A DNA stretch of 64,000 nt, from positions 186,001 through 250,000 of the forward strand of contig NZ_AWFZ01000050.1 of assembly GCF_000463155.2 (NCBI RefSeq), in the 5' to 3' direction. Below are positions 55,323-64,000 of the stretch, piece by piece (positions within the stretch are counted from its first letter, which is position 1; every line of letters begins with the position of its first letter). The translations under genes and the position numbers were made by a program. The stretch comes from Siccibacter turicensis LMG 23730 (GTDB lineage: Bacteria; Pseudomonadota; Gammaproteobacteria; Enterobacterales; Enterobacteriaceae). A model generated the notes under the pieces. That model saw nothing but the letters and a program-made list of their open reading frames with translations. It was not told the origin of the DNA and searched no databases.

Positions 55323-55336
55323 TGTAAGCGGTTACA
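55323..55336. promoter_or_regulatory. GalR/GalS-type operator in the ytfQ-ppa gap
   Basis: TGTAAGCGGTTACA is a palindrome with CG at the centre, mismatched only between the bases next to CG, fitting the GalR/GalS box. It lies 227 bp before the ytfQ ATG. Galactose-responsive control of the galactofuranose transporter is plausible; other LacI-family proteins could bind too. Confidence 0.6.
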
Positions 55337-55429
55337 CGAATTTATAAAAGATGCGGCTGTGGATATGGATAAATCAGTCTGATTTCGGCTCTGAAAATGG
55401 CGTCTCGTCCGTCGCGTCATGAAAACAAG

Positions 55430-55459
55430 CTGAGACAAACAGCCGCAGTTAGCTATAAT
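55430..55459 (+). promoter_or_regulatory. ppa promoter
   Basis: A perfect TATAAT (55454-55459) stands 40 bp before the ppa ATG. CTGAGA/TGAGAC at 55430-55436 is the likely -35, 17-18 bp away. Confidence 0.7.
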
Positions 55460-55498
55460 ACCCGGCACTTGTTTGCCATACATGTAAAGGAAACAGAC

Positions 55499-56029
55499 AT
55501 GAGCCTTCTCAACGTTCCGGCGGGTAAAGATCTGCCAGAAGACATCTACGTTGTTATCGAAATTCCTGCCAACGCAGATCCTATCAAATACGAAATCGAC
55601 AAAGACACCGGTGCGCTGTTTGTTGACCGTTTCATGTCCACCGCGATGTTCTATCCGTGCAACTACGGCTACATCAACAACACCCTTTCTCTGGATGGGG
55701 ATCCGGTTGACGTGCTGGTTCCGACCCCGTATCCGCTGCAGCCGGGCTCCGTTATTCGCTGCCGTCCGGTTGGCGTGCTGAAAATGACTGACGAAGCGGG
55801 CGAAGATGCCAAGCTGGTTGCGGTTCCGCACACCAAGCTGAGCAAAGAGTACGATCACATTAAAGATGTGAACGACCTGCCGGAACTGCTGAAAGCGCAG
55901 ATCGGTCACTTCTTCGAGCACTACAAAGACCTCGAAAAAGGCAAGTGGGTTAAAGTTGAAGGCTGGGCCGACGCGGCTGCTGCGAAAGCAGAGATCGTGG
56001 CCTCCTTCGAGCGCGCCGCGAAGAAATAA
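55499..56029 (+). CDS. ppa: Inorganic pyrophosphatase
   Basis: Ppa hydrolyses pyrophosphate, pulling biosynthetic reactions forward; it is an essential cytoplasmic hexamer. The 176 residues equal the E. coli length. Metal-site motifs [17 protein letters not shown] and DEAGEDAKL are intact. AAAGGAAAC precedes this ATG; the open frame extends 34 codons upstream across the promoter and is rejected. Confidence 0.97.
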   Translation: MSLLNVPAGKDLPEDIYVVIEIPANADPIKYEIDKDTGALFVDRFMSTAMFYPCNYGYINNTLSLDGDPVDVLVPTPYPLQPGSVIRCRPVGVLKMTDEAGEDAKLVAVPHTKLSKEYDHIKDVNDLPELLKAQIGHFFEHYKDLEKGKWVKVEGWADAAAAKAEIVASFERAAKK

Positions 56030-56044
56030 TTTTCCTGCGTGAGT

Positions 56045-56072
56045 AAAAACACCGCCTACGGGCGGTGTTTTT
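56045..56072 (+). terminator. Rho-independent terminator after ppa
   Basis: AAAAACACCGCC, a TACG loop and GGCGGTGTTTTT form an extended stem with a T-run 15 bp after the ppa stop. Confidence 0.92.
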
Positions 56073-56176
56073 GTTTGTGCTTCATCACGCTGTCACAAAA
56101 CTGCCGCATAATGTTGCTTTCGCCGAACTTCGCCGTCACTTCCCGCGTTTAAACGTAAATTTTCTCCCTCGTACGA

Positions 56177-56203
56177 TAAAGTCTAAAGGTTAAGTACCGA
56201 TAA
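56177..56203 (+). promoter_or_regulatory. Sigma-28 (FliA) promoter of the second chemoreceptor gene
   Basis: TAAAGTCT (56177-56184), an 11-bp spacer and ACCGATAA (56196-56203) match the FliA consensus TAAAGTTT-N11-GCCGATAA at 14 of 16 positions. It lies 57 bp before the ATG. Confidence 0.88.
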
Positions 56204-56259
56204 CATGTCTTTAAGCACCAGTAACATTACTGGCTCGCTGTTGACCCGGGAAAACCACC

Positions 56260-57843
56260 ATGAAACTTAACCGCTTCACCATTGGGCAGCGCCTCGGCTT
56301 GCTTGCCGCCCTGCTGCTGCTCGCCACGCTGTTTATCGGCCTGCGCGGTATCATCAATAACGCTGACAGCCTTGCGCAAAGCACGGACACGATGCGCACA
56401 CAGATGCTGATCGCCCAGAGTATCGATACCGCCAGGAATGCCCAGGTCCAGTTTAAGATCCAGGTGCAGGAGTGGAAAAATACCCTGCTGCGCGGCGCAC
56501 AGGATGAAGAGGCGTTCCGCAAATACCAGCAGGCGTTTGTCGAGCAGAGCGCGAAGACCCAGGCGCTGCTCGACCAGCTGATTACCCTGCTGCCCCAGCT
56601 CGGCATGGATACCGCCACCGCACAGCAAACCCGCACCCTGCATGCCCAGCTTGAGCAATCGTATATCGCGGCGCTGAAACAGTATGCGGTGGGGGATCTC
56701 GCCAGCGCGCAGCGCGTCGATAAGCTGGTGACCGGCATTGACCGTGAACCAACCAAAATGATCGATGATCTGGTTGCCGCTACGCTGGCCCGCGCCACGG
56801 CGCTGCACCAGCAGATTGATGCCCACAACCTGGCGCAGTTTGAAAAAACGCGTCTGATGCTGCTGATCGTCATGGGCTTTACCCTGGTCGCCGGTTCGCT
56901 GATCACCCTGTGGCTGATTCGCAGCATCACCCGACCGCTGGCGGAAGCGGTGAGCATTGCGCGCACCGTGGCGGCCGGCGATCTGCAGGCGGAGATCACT
57001 ATTCAGGGGCGGGATGAAACCGCTGAGCTGATGCGCGCCCTGCGTGAGATGAACCATAACCTGACGGATATCGTCTACGGGGTGCGGGAAGGTACGGAAA
57101 CCATCGCCACCGCCTCGGCGCAGATCGCGCAGGGCAGCCGCGAGCTGTCGTCGCGCAATGAGGCGCAGGCCAGCGCGCTGGAGCAGACCGCGGCCTCGAT
57201 GGAGGAGCTGACGTCGGTGGTGAAAAACAACGCCGATAACTCACGTCACGCCAGTACGCTGGCGCGCAACGCCTGCGATGTGGCCGGTCAGGGCGGCGAA
57301 GCGGTGGAAAAAGTGGTGCACACCATGAGTGAAATCCACCGCTTCTCCAACGAAATCAACGACATTATCGGCGTTATCGATAGCCTCGCGTTCCAGACCA
57401 ACATCCTGGCGCTCAACGCGGCGGTGGAAGCCGCGCGGGCCGGCAGCGAAGGGCGCGGCTTTGCGGTGGTTGCCGCAGAAGTGCGCGCGCTGGCGCAGCG
57501 CTCCGCCTCGGCGGCGCAGGATATCCGCGTGCTGATCGACCGCTCGGTAACGCGCATTGCCGACGGCAACCTGCTGGTGCAGGAGGCGGGCAGCGCGATG
57601 GATGACATTCTGCAGCGCGTGAAGCAGGTCAGCGAGCTGATCGAGACCATCTCGCTGGCCAGCCACGAGCAGAGTACCGGTATCGATCAGGTTAACGTCG
57701 CGGTGACGCATATGGATGCCGCCACCCAGCAGAACGCCACGCTGTCGCAGGAGTCCTCCAGCGCCGCGCAGTCGATGCACAGCCAGGCGGAACGGCTACT
57801 GGCGTCGGTCAGCGTGTTCAAGCTGAAATCCCGCCTCGCCTGA
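56260..57843 (+). CDS. Methyl-accepting chemotaxis protein (second copy)
   Basis: This is a 527-residue chemoreceptor: TM1 (about 12-30), periplasmic helical sensor (about 31-190), TM2 (about 195-218), HAMP, and a signalling domain with the tip [21 protein letters not shown]. Methylation sites lie in [19 protein letters not shown]. It ends FKLKSRLA, without the NWETF tether. It differs from the other receptor in this window most in the sensor domain, so a different ligand is expected. The sigma-28 promoter ties it to flagellar expression. Confidence 0.93.
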   Translation: MKLNRFTIGQRLGLLAALLLLATLFIGLRGIINNADSLAQSTDTMRTQMLIAQSIDTARNAQVQFKIQVQEWKNTLLRGAQDEEAFRKYQQAFVEQSAKTQALLDQLITLLPQLGMDTATAQQTRTLHAQLEQSYIAALKQYAVGDLASAQRVDKLVTGIDREPTKMIDDLVAATLARATALHQQIDAHNLAQFEKTRLMLLIVMGFTLVAGSLITLWLIRSITRPLAEAVSIARTVAAGDLQAEITIQGRDETAELMRALREMNHNLTDIVYGVREGTETIATASAQIAQGSRELSSRNEAQASALEQTAASMEELTSVVKNNADNSRHASTLARNACDVAGQGGEAVEKVVHTMSEIHRFSNEINDIIGVIDSLAFQTNILALNAAVEAARAGSEGRGFAVVAAEVRALAQRSASAAQDIRVLIDRSVTRIADGNLLVQEAGSAMDDILQRVKQVSELIETISLASHEQSTGIDQVNVAVTHMDAATQQNATLSQESSSAAQSMHSQAERLLASVSVFKLKSRLA

Positions 57844-57856
57844 CGCCAGAAAAAGC

Positions 57857-57878
57857 AACGCCACCCGAAGGTGGCGTT
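57857..57878. terminator. Probable terminator between the chemoreceptor gene and ytfP
   Basis: AACGCCAC, a CCGAAG loop and GTGGCGTT form an 8-bp stem between two convergent genes. T-runs are very short, so it may be a weak or Rho-assisted terminator. Confidence 0.6.
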
Positions 57879-57885
57879 GTGCGTG

Positions 57886-58230
57886 TTACGTTGGGGTCCT
57901 GTCTAACCAGTTCCCGCTTTCTATTCTTGTGCGTCCATTGACCGCACGCTGGTACACGTACATCCATGCACTCCCGTACGGTGTCTGAATCAGCTGACGC
58001 TTATACTCACCGCGCGCGGTGCGCAGAGCATCGAGCTCGGCAAGGGTTGCTGCGTCGATACGATAAACCTCACCCTGTACGCTGCCTTCGCCGGGCACCG
58101 CGCCCGGATAGTGCCCCAGACTGTACAGTTGATAATTATCGACGCTGAAATCCCCTAACCACTGAGCGTTGGTCATCCAGTGGCTGTTGCCCTGTTTGCG
58201 TCGTAAACTGCCGTAGACAAATATTCGCAT
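57886..58230 (-). CDS. ytfP: YtfP, gamma-glutamylcyclotransferase-like protein
   Basis: This 114-residue GGCT-fold protein begins MRIFVYGSLRRKQGN, with the YGSLR loop that binds the gamma-glutamyl group in the family and the QLYSLGHYPGAVPGEG block. Its substrate is unknown. It starts two bases after the tamB stop and is probably co-transcribed with tamA and tamB, as in E. coli. Confidence 0.93.
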   Translation of the reverse strand: MRIFVYGSLRRKQGNSHWMTNAQWLGDFSVDNYQLYSLGHYPGAVPGEGSVQGEVYRIDAATLAELDALRTARGEYKRQLIQTPYGSAWMYVYQRAVNGRTRIESGNWLDRTPT

Positions 58231-58232
58231 TG

Positions 58233-61200
58233 CTAAAACTCGAACTGATAGAGCAAATCGAGTGCCTGATCGACCCCAGACACGGCTTCCAGATATAGCT
58301 TAGGCATCAGGCGGTAGCGCAGGGTGAGTGTCGCCAGAGAATCAAAAATGCCCACGCCATATTTTACCTGCAGACCCGGCAGCACATAGCCGCTGACCAC
58401 CACCTGGGATGAGTCTCCCACCCCTTCGGTATCCAGCGCAAGGTTGCTTACGCCAAAGGTCTCGCCGATTTTACCCACAACCTGCCCACTTTGTGCAACC
58501 CCCAGGCCAATAAGCATGGATGTCATCGCTTCGCTGTCGCTCTGCGTGCTCTCCAGTCCCTGGCCGCGAAGCAGGTAGGACAAGGCTTCCTGCTGCGACA
58601 TCGCCGGATCCGAGAACACTTCGGCTTTCGGCTCATCGGCAGTACCGGTCACCCTGACGCCGGCGATCACGTCGTTTTCCGTTGCGTCAGGATTGCGGAT
58701 CGCTTCGATATTCAGCAGCGGCTGGTCCGGCGGGCCGGAGAACAGCAGTTCGCCTTTGCGGACAATCAGATCCTGGCCGTAGGCGTGGAAGCGCCCTTCC
58801 GGAATGTTGATCTGCCCGTTCAGCCCCAGCCCCTGACTGTCCTGCGCCACTTTCAGATCGCCGTTCAACCGTGCTTTCAGGCCGAAGGCGTCAATGCGCA
58901 CGTTGTTGCCGACGTGGACAATCAGGTTGCTGTTGATCGGAATACTGGCGCGCTGCGTCTCTTCCGGCTTGAGGTTGTTATCGAGCAGCACTTCGTCGCT
59001 GGATACCCCCACCGCGCTCTCCGGCAACTCGTGTACCACGATGCGCGCCCAGGGCACGTCCACGCGGCCGTCGAGGGTAAACAGGTTCGGCGTCGCTTCA
59101 AACACCACGTCCGGCGAGACATCGAGCCGCACCATCGGCGGTACGGTAATGCGCACGCGGCTGCCTTTGGCGGCGATACGCGCCCGCCAGTTATCAATCT
59201 GGCTCCAGTTGGCGTCGCCGCTTAGGGCGATTTCGCCCTGGCGGGTGCGCACCACACCCTGCAGGGTAGAACTCATGCCGTTGAAGTTAAGCGCCAGCTG
59301 GCTGGGCTGCATGTCAAACGGCATAAAGTTGCCGTCCACTTCGGCACCGTTGAGCTGCATCTGCCCAAACAGCTGCGGCTGCTGAACGTTGCCGCCAAGC
59401 CGCAGGGTGGCGCCCAGCGTCCCGGCCACCTTCTCACCGCGGGAGAAGATTGGGTTGACCATCGCCAGCGAGAAGTTGCGGATGTTGATATTGCCGCCGA
59501 GATTACGGCGGTTCTGCGGATCGGTCACCTCGACCTGACCGTCAAACTGGCCGTTGTTAACCAGCCGGATCAGCCAGTCGAGACGGGCGCGGTTGTTGCG
59601 CAGCTCGGCGTTGAGGTTGAGCGTATCAAAGGCTACCGGCAGCGCGGCGTCGTTCACCACCTGGGTTACCTTCACGCTGCGGCCTGACAGGCGCACCTGC
59701 CCCTGGGGCAGCCCTTCCTGGGTGGTGTCCCAGCTTACGTCGGCGTTGCCGGTAAACACCCCGCTTGCCTGGGTGGTTTCCGGCATAAAGGGCTTCAGCA
59801 TCGCCAGGTCAAACCGGTTGAGATTGACCTGCGCTCGCCCTGCCGCCCCGGCGTCCACGGCTTGCGGGATGCACAGCTGCGCGTTGGGGTTATTCCAGCA
59901 GTGCGGTCCAATGTTGATCTTCTGCTCTTTGCCGCGGTAGTCGAGGGCGATGACACGACTGATGGACCAGGGGCCGACCGGGGTGTCAAAGCGGGTGTTG
60001 TTCAGGCTGCCGCGCCAGCGCTGCTCGGCGCGATCGAAGCTGCCCTGCAGATCGAGCTGCCCGGACACCGGTTCGCCCTGCACGCGCAGCGCCAGCTTGT
60101 GCTGCTTTTCGCTGCCGCTGGCATCCAGCGTCACGAGGCCGATGTTAACTCCCGGCTGCACCACGCGCTCGACGCGCAGATTCAGCTTTCCGCCAAGCTG
60201 GTCGGTCGACTTCACCTCGCCCTTCAGCTGCACCTGCGCCACGCTCAGCTCCTGCCAGCGCAGCCCACGGGCGGTCACGTCTGCCAGCAGCTCCGGGGCA
60301 TCCACGGTGCCGCGAATGTTGATAAGCCCTTTTGCCGTGCCGCCAAGCCCAGGCAGCGCGTTATCCAGCTGCGGGGCGTCAATTTTCGCGTCCAGCGCCA
60401 GGGCTTTCACGCCCAGTTCGCCCTTCACGTCGGCGCGGTTAGGACCAAGCTCCAGATGCAGACCCGGAATGGTCCACTGCAGATAGCTGTTGCCCTTCAG
60501 CTGCCCGGCGACCTTAACGCGGTTCTGCTTAACGTTGCCGTCCAGCTTCAGTTCCGGTACGTCAAGCTGCCAGGTGCCGCCGTAGAGGCTGCCGCGCATC
60601 TTCATCAGGCCGTTCAGTTTTGACGGCCACTCCGGGAACTCCTTCGCGGTGTTGATGCCTTTCAGGTTCAGATCGCCGCGCCAGCTGATCGCCTGCTGCC
60701 AGTCAATCAGCGCTTTTAGCTCGGTGGTTCCCTCCAGGGCGGCCACGCGCAGGCTGTCGAGGTTGATCTGCTGCTCGTTGCCTTTCGCGTCAAGCGTGAT
60801 GGTCGCCGGGGGGATCTGCGCCCCGCGCACCGCGGTTTTGAACGACAGCGCGTAGTCGGTCATCTTGCCGCTGAGCTTCAGCTTCAGATCGTCGGCCTGA
60901 TACTGCCGCTCGCCGGTAAACGGCCAGTAGAGCTGCTCGCTGGTGATGTCGAGATTGAGCGGCAGCCCGGCTTCGCCCAGCCGTGTCTGCGCCCGCAGCA
61001 CCATATCCACCGGCCCGGAGAGATTCACGCCGACCTCAAGCTGCTCGCGCAGCGCCCCGCCGATTTTCAGCTTCACCTTCTCGCCCTTCAGCGGCTCGAC
61101 GTTGAGCGTGCTGTTAAGCGTAAGATCCACCGGCCAGCTGTTGCGCAGTTCGGCGGTGCCGCTGGCATTGAGCGTGCCCTGGTTGGCGTCGATATCCAGC

Positions 61201-62009
61201 GTGTCGAGGGAGGTTTTGCCGTCAACGCTGCTCACCTTCAGCAGCAGGTTGCGCACCGTCAGCTCGGTCGGGCCGGTGACGCGCAGCTGCTCGCCGCGAA
61301 ATTCCTCGATATTCAGGTTGAGCGGCAGATGCACATCGGTCATCTCCGGCAGCACCGGTTTAGAGAAGAGATCCCTGAGCGTCTCGCCAAGCGGTTTCTC
61401 ATCCGGCTTCGGCTGGTTGATTTTCGGATCCACCACCTCTTCCTGCGCCACTTCCGCCACCTCTGGCAGGGCGATCAGCAATCCCTGCAACGTCGTGGGG
61501 CGCAGCGTCAGGTTTTTCTCCTGCCAGCTGAGGCCGGAGGTGAAATCCATCACCGACACCAGGGTGTCGTCGATTTTGATGTTGATGTTGTTAAGCGCCA
61601 CCCGGCTCAGGGTGATGGGATACGGGGTGGAGAGATCCAGCGGGCCGCTCTCCTCCTCTTCCACCTGGGCGGCGGGCGGCATTTTTTTGGTGTCCACCAC
61701 CACATTGATATCGCTGAGCGAAATGTCATTCACGCACAGGCTGCTGTCACGCAGGCAGGCCAGCTTCACGCCGAGATGTACCCGCCCGGCATTGACGCTG
61801 ACACCCGGACGGTCGTAGCGAATATTTTGCAGCGTCAAATCGCGCCAGCCGCCGGTGACGGTGCCAATCTCAAGCCCCGGCACCCAGCGGTTAGCGGCGT
61901 TAAACAGCAAATGAAGCCCGGTGGTGGTCCCCACCAGGAACGCCACGGTGGCGAGCAGCAGCAGAATAAATGCCAGAACCCCGAGGCTGATTTTTTTCCA
62001 TAAACTCAT
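58233..62009 (-). CDS. tamB: Translocation and assembly module protein TamB
   Basis: TamB is a very long inner-membrane-anchored AsmA-like protein that bridges the periplasm to TamA. It helps outer-membrane protein assembly and glycerophospholipid transport to the outer membrane. The 1258 residues have one N-terminal signal anchor ([19 protein letters not shown]), a long beta-taco body of repeating strands, and the C-terminal DUF490 domain ending in [10 protein letters not shown], the outer-membrane-protein-like end that contacts TamA. Its ATG overlaps the tamA stop by four bases. Confidence 0.96.
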   Translation of the reverse strand: MSLWKKISLGVLAFILLLLATVAFLVGTTTGLHLLFNAANRWVPGLEIGTVTGGWRDLTLQNIRYDRPGVSVNAGRVHLGVKLACLRDSSLCVNDISLSDINVVVDTKKMPPAAQVEEEESGPLDLSTPYPITLSRVALNNINIKIDDTLVSVMDFTSGLSWQEKNLTLRPTTLQGLLIALPEVAEVAQEEVVDPKINQPKPDEKPLGETLRDLFSKPVLPEMTDVHLPLNLNIEEFRGEQLRVTGPTELTVRNLLLKVSSVDGKTSLDTLDIDANQGTLNASGTAELRNSWPVDLTLNSTLNVEPLKGEKVKLKIGGALREQLEVGVNLSGPVDMVLRAQTRLGEAGLPLNLDITSEQLYWPFTGERQYQADDLKLKLSGKMTDYALSFKTAVRGAQIPPATITLDAKGNEQQINLDSLRVAALEGTTELKALIDWQQAISWRGDLNLKGINTAKEFPEWPSKLNGLMKMRGSLYGGTWQLDVPELKLDGNVKQNRVKVAGQLKGNSYLQWTIPGLHLELGPNRADVKGELGVKALALDAKIDAPQLDNALPGLGGTAKGLINIRGTVDAPELLADVTARGLRWQELSVAQVQLKGEVKSTDQLGGKLNLRVERVVQPGVNIGLVTLDASGSEKQHKLALRVQGEPVSGQLDLQGSFDRAEQRWRGSLNNTRFDTPVGPWSISRVIALDYRGKEQKINIGPHCWNNPNAQLCIPQAVDAGAAGRAQVNLNRFDLAMLKPFMPETTQASGVFTGNADVSWDTTQEGLPQGQVRLSGRSVKVTQVVNDAALPVAFDTLNLNAELRNNRARLDWLIRLVNNGQFDGQVEVTDPQNRRNLGGNINIRNFSLAMVNPIFSRGEKVAGTLGATLRLGGNVQQPQLFGQMQLNGAEVDGNFMPFDMQPSQLALNFNGMSSTLQGVVRTRQGEIALSGDANWSQIDNWRARIAAKGSRVRITVPPMVRLDVSPDVVFEATPNLFTLDGRVDVPWARIVVHELPESAVGVSSDEVLLDNNLKPEETQRASIPINSNLIVHVGNNVRIDAFGLKARLNGDLKVAQDSQGLGLNGQINIPEGRFHAYGQDLIVRKGELLFSGPPDQPLLNIEAIRNPDATENDVIAGVRVTGTADEPKAEVFSDPAMSQQEALSYLLRGQGLESTQSDSEAMTSMLIGLGVAQSGQVVGKIGETFGVSNLALDTEGVGDSSQVVVSGYVLPGLQVKYGVGIFDSLATLTLRYRLMPKLYLEAVSGVDQALDLLYQFEF

Positions 62010-63745
62010 AATTCAGGCCCCAGACCGATATAGAACTGCAGATCGTTTTTCTTCTCTTCATCGCCAATCGGGACCGCGAAATCGAGTTTTATCGGGCCGA
62101 CCGGCGACTGCCAGCGCACGCCTACCCCGGCACCGGTTTTAAAGTTGCTACGGCGAATATCCATCACCGCCTCACCCGAATCGATAAAGGCCGCGCCCCA
62201 CCACTTGCCGGTCACGTTGTACTGGTACTCCAGCGATCCGGTGGCGAGCTTTGAGGCGCCGGTAAGTTTGCCGTCGCTGTCTTCCGGGGAGATCGACTTG
62301 TACTTGTAGCCGCGAATGCTGCGGTCGCCGCCGGCGAAGAAGCGCAGGTCGGGCGGCACGCGATCAAAGTCGCCGGTTTCAATCCAGCCGAGATTGCCGC
62401 GCGCCACGAAGCGATGCCGGTCATACAGGGTGCGGATCCAGACGTTCTGCGCCTGCCACACCACGAAGTCGACGTCCGAGCCCCAGGCGGTGCTGGAGTA
62501 GTCCACCGAGTAGCGCTGCGAGTCGCCCCAGGTCGGCATCAGCCCACCGCGCGAGCGGGTGCGGCTTATCATCACGCCTGGATAGAGCAGCATGGTGGTG
62601 TTGGTGACGTCGCCCTGGGTAAAGTGGTCGAGGCTCCAGCGCAGGTTAATCGCCCGCTGCCAGCCGCTGGAGAGATCCCAGAAGCGCGACACCGCGAGCG
62701 TGCTGGAGTCGGCTTCGGTATCGTTCAGATCGGTACGCTTCACCCCGCCCTGCACCAGGTAATACTGTTCCAGCGGGTTCTTCAGCAGCGGAATTTTGTA
62801 GCTGAAATCAAGCTGCTGCTCCGGCGCAGAAATACTGGCGCTGGTCGAGAAGCTATGCCCGTACGAGTTGATCCACGGCTTGCGCCAGGTGGCTTTCAGC
62901 CGCGGCCCGACGTCGGTGGAGTAGCCCACCCCGGTTTCGATGGTGTTCTGGGTGCGCGGCGACACCACGCCCATCAGCGGCAGCACTTTAGTTTCGCGGG
63001 ATTTCTCAAACTCCGGGGCCACGACGACTGAATTAAACCAGCCGGTGGCAGAGAGCCGCCGGTTCAGCTCGGCGAGATCGCTTGAGGTGTAGTAGTCGCC
63101 CTCATCAAACGGCACCAGGTTTTGCAGGTATTCGTCGCGGATCTGCGAATTTTTGAAGGTCACCGGCCCGAAGCGGTAGCGCTGCCCGCTGTCGTAGTCG
63201 ATATCCCAGAACGCCTGATGGCGCTCCACCGCCACGCCGAGCTGGCTTTTCTTGTAGGCGCTGTCGAAGTAGCCCTTACGCAGCGCCACGCTGGTCAGCC
63301 CTTTTTTAAAGCTGTCGTAGTCATTGTGGTTCAGTACGGTGCCCACCGCAGGACGTTTTTTCAGCAGCTCGAGATAGTCTTTATCGTCGCGCGCGCCGCC
63401 GCGCAGGATGACATCGGTGCCGCCGATGCGCACCGGTTCACCGGCGCTCACTTTCGCCAGCAGCACCTGCCGTCCCCCGTTGGCCGGCGGTGGACGCAGT
63501 TCGAAATGAATGGTGGGTTCGTAATAGCCGAGGGCCTTCAGCCCTTCTCTTATCGCATCATCTACGCGGGCCTGAAACCGACGATCCGGCGTCACCTCAT
63601 CGCTCTGAATCGTTGAGAGCTGGGCGCGAACGTTTTTTTGCAGCGCGCCGGATAATCCTTCAACCTGTAACCGGACCGAGGCCGCGCTGGCGGCGCCCGT
63701 CACCAGTAGCAGACTGGCAATACCTATATGTCGGAATCGTGGCAC
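62006..63745 (-). CDS. tamA: Outer-membrane translocation and assembly protein TamA
   Basis: TamA is an Omp85-family barrel that works with TamB. The 579-residue precursor has a signal peptide cleaved near TGAASA, three POTRA domains (about 23-265) and a 16-strand barrel ending GLGPEL. The conserved L6-loop motif appears as RSIRGY. I choose the GTG at 63745 ([15 protein letters not shown]) because AGGAGAG is just upstream and the protein then aligns with E. coli; the ATG 35 codons earlier would put charged sequence before the signal peptide. First gene of tamA-tamB-ytfP. Confidence 0.94.
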   Translation of the reverse strand: MPRFRHIGIASLLLVTGAASAASVRLQVEGLSGALQKNVRAQLSTIQSDEVTPDRRFQARVDDAIREGLKALGYYEPTIHFELRPPPANGGRQVLLAKVSAGEPVRIGGTDVILRGGARDDKDYLELLKKRPAVGTVLNHNDYDSFKKGLTSVALRKGYFDSAYKKSQLGVAVERHQAFWDIDYDSGQRYRFGPVTFKNSQIRDEYLQNLVPFDEGDYYTSSDLAELNRRLSATGWFNSVVVAPEFEKSRETKVLPLMGVVSPRTQNTIETGVGYSTDVGPRLKATWRKPWINSYGHSFSTSASISAPEQQLDFSYKIPLLKNPLEQYYLVQGGVKRTDLNDTEADSSTLAVSRFWDLSSGWQRAINLRWSLDHFTQGDVTNTTMLLYPGVMISRTRSRGGLMPTWGDSQRYSVDYSSTAWGSDVDFVVWQAQNVWIRTLYDRHRFVARGNLGWIETGDFDRVPPDLRFFAGGDRSIRGYKYKSISPEDSDGKLTGASKLATGSLEYQYNVTGKWWGAAFIDSGEAVMDIRRSNFKTGAGVGVRWQSPVGPIKLDFAVPIGDEEKKNDLQFYIGLGPEL

Positions 63746-64000
63746 GTTCTCTCCTGAATACCCATGTTTCCACCCTGAAGGAAACGTGTTACCGCTCCGC
63801 GGCTTAACAAAACTCCAACAACTGGAGTTGAAAAAATGACGTTCGCCCAAATATTTCTTATTGTTTTAATTTAGGCGGTGTCCGGCAAAAGTCACGCCAT
63901 GTCTCGCTATACGTGAGCCAGCGCGCGCCAGACCTTACTCTTTTCGCCGGCACCCTTTTTCGGCTGCCGCCGTCTTTGCCTGCTGTACGCTTCGCGTAAC
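63746..64000. other. Right-end intergenic stretch upstream of tamA
   Basis: These last 255 bp hold the tamA promoter region. In E. coli the divergent msrA lies beyond, but no msrA start is visible before the window ends. Short frames here are antisense extensions of tamA. Confidence 0.5.

Overview
The window is a GC-rich (by eye), tightly packed chromosomal segment of a motile member of the Enterobacteriaceae, most like Enterobacter, Lelliottia or Leclercia. The evidence is E. coli-like core proteins in near E. coli order (lptFG-pepA-holC-valS, argI, pyrLBI, ridA, treR/treC, nrdDG, cybC, pmbA-yjgA-mpl-fbp, ytfQRT-yjfF, ppa, tamAB-ytfP), plus genes K-12 lacks (miaE, arcACBD with its own ArgR paralogue, intact cybC). 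Two chemoreceptor genes carry flagellar sigma-28-type promoters, so the strain is probably motile. No rRNA, tRNA, CRISPR array, transposase or integrase was seen.

Layout. 1-726: start of a dihydroxyacetone-kinase-type gene and an intergenic stretch with a 71-bp direct repeat. 727-8208: LPS export permeases, PepA, HolC, ValS. 8270-12027: an M48 protease overlapping YjgN, YjgM acetyltransferase and an unrecognised membrane-anchored protein. 12120-20930: miaE, rraB, anabolic argI behind two ARG boxes, yjgK, then the arginine deiminase operon (arcA, arcC, arcB, arcD) and an ArgR paralogue. 20967-23114: pyrLBI with its attenuator, then ridA. 23259-26173: treR and treC with the PTS permease gene treB absent between them. 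26335-29730: NrdR box pair, nrdD, a tandem array of four ERIC-type elements, nrdG.

29779-34334 is a leftward set: XapA-type phosphorylase, TsgA-like MFS carrier, LysR regulator, and a large cytidine-deaminase-fold protein with an apparently decayed second domain. It is probably a purine nucleoside uptake and breakdown module. 34595-42184 is the least understood part. It is a leftward operon of a stand-alone PRD protein, SFCGS-family protein, DUF4312, DUF4311, DUF4310, an amidohydrolase/deacetylase, DgaE-type ammonia-lyase, KDGP aldolase, and a PRD regulator with EIIB/EIIA-like domains. I read it as uptake and breakdown of an (N-acylated) amino-sugar acid to pyruvate and glyceraldehyde-3-phosphate through an uncharacterised membrane complex. 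An 18-bp inverted repeat and a CRP-like site precede it.

42536-42824 is a chromosomal hok/sok-type toxin-antitoxin locus. 43002-64000 is mostly ordinary core genome: cybC, pmbA/tldE, yjgA/darP, mpl, fbp, a DUF2569 protein, two chemoreceptors, the galactofuranose ABC transporter, ppa and the TAM complex. A perfect 16-bp inverted repeat lies between mpl and fbp. Family assignments rest on my recognition of the protein sequences. No database search was run.
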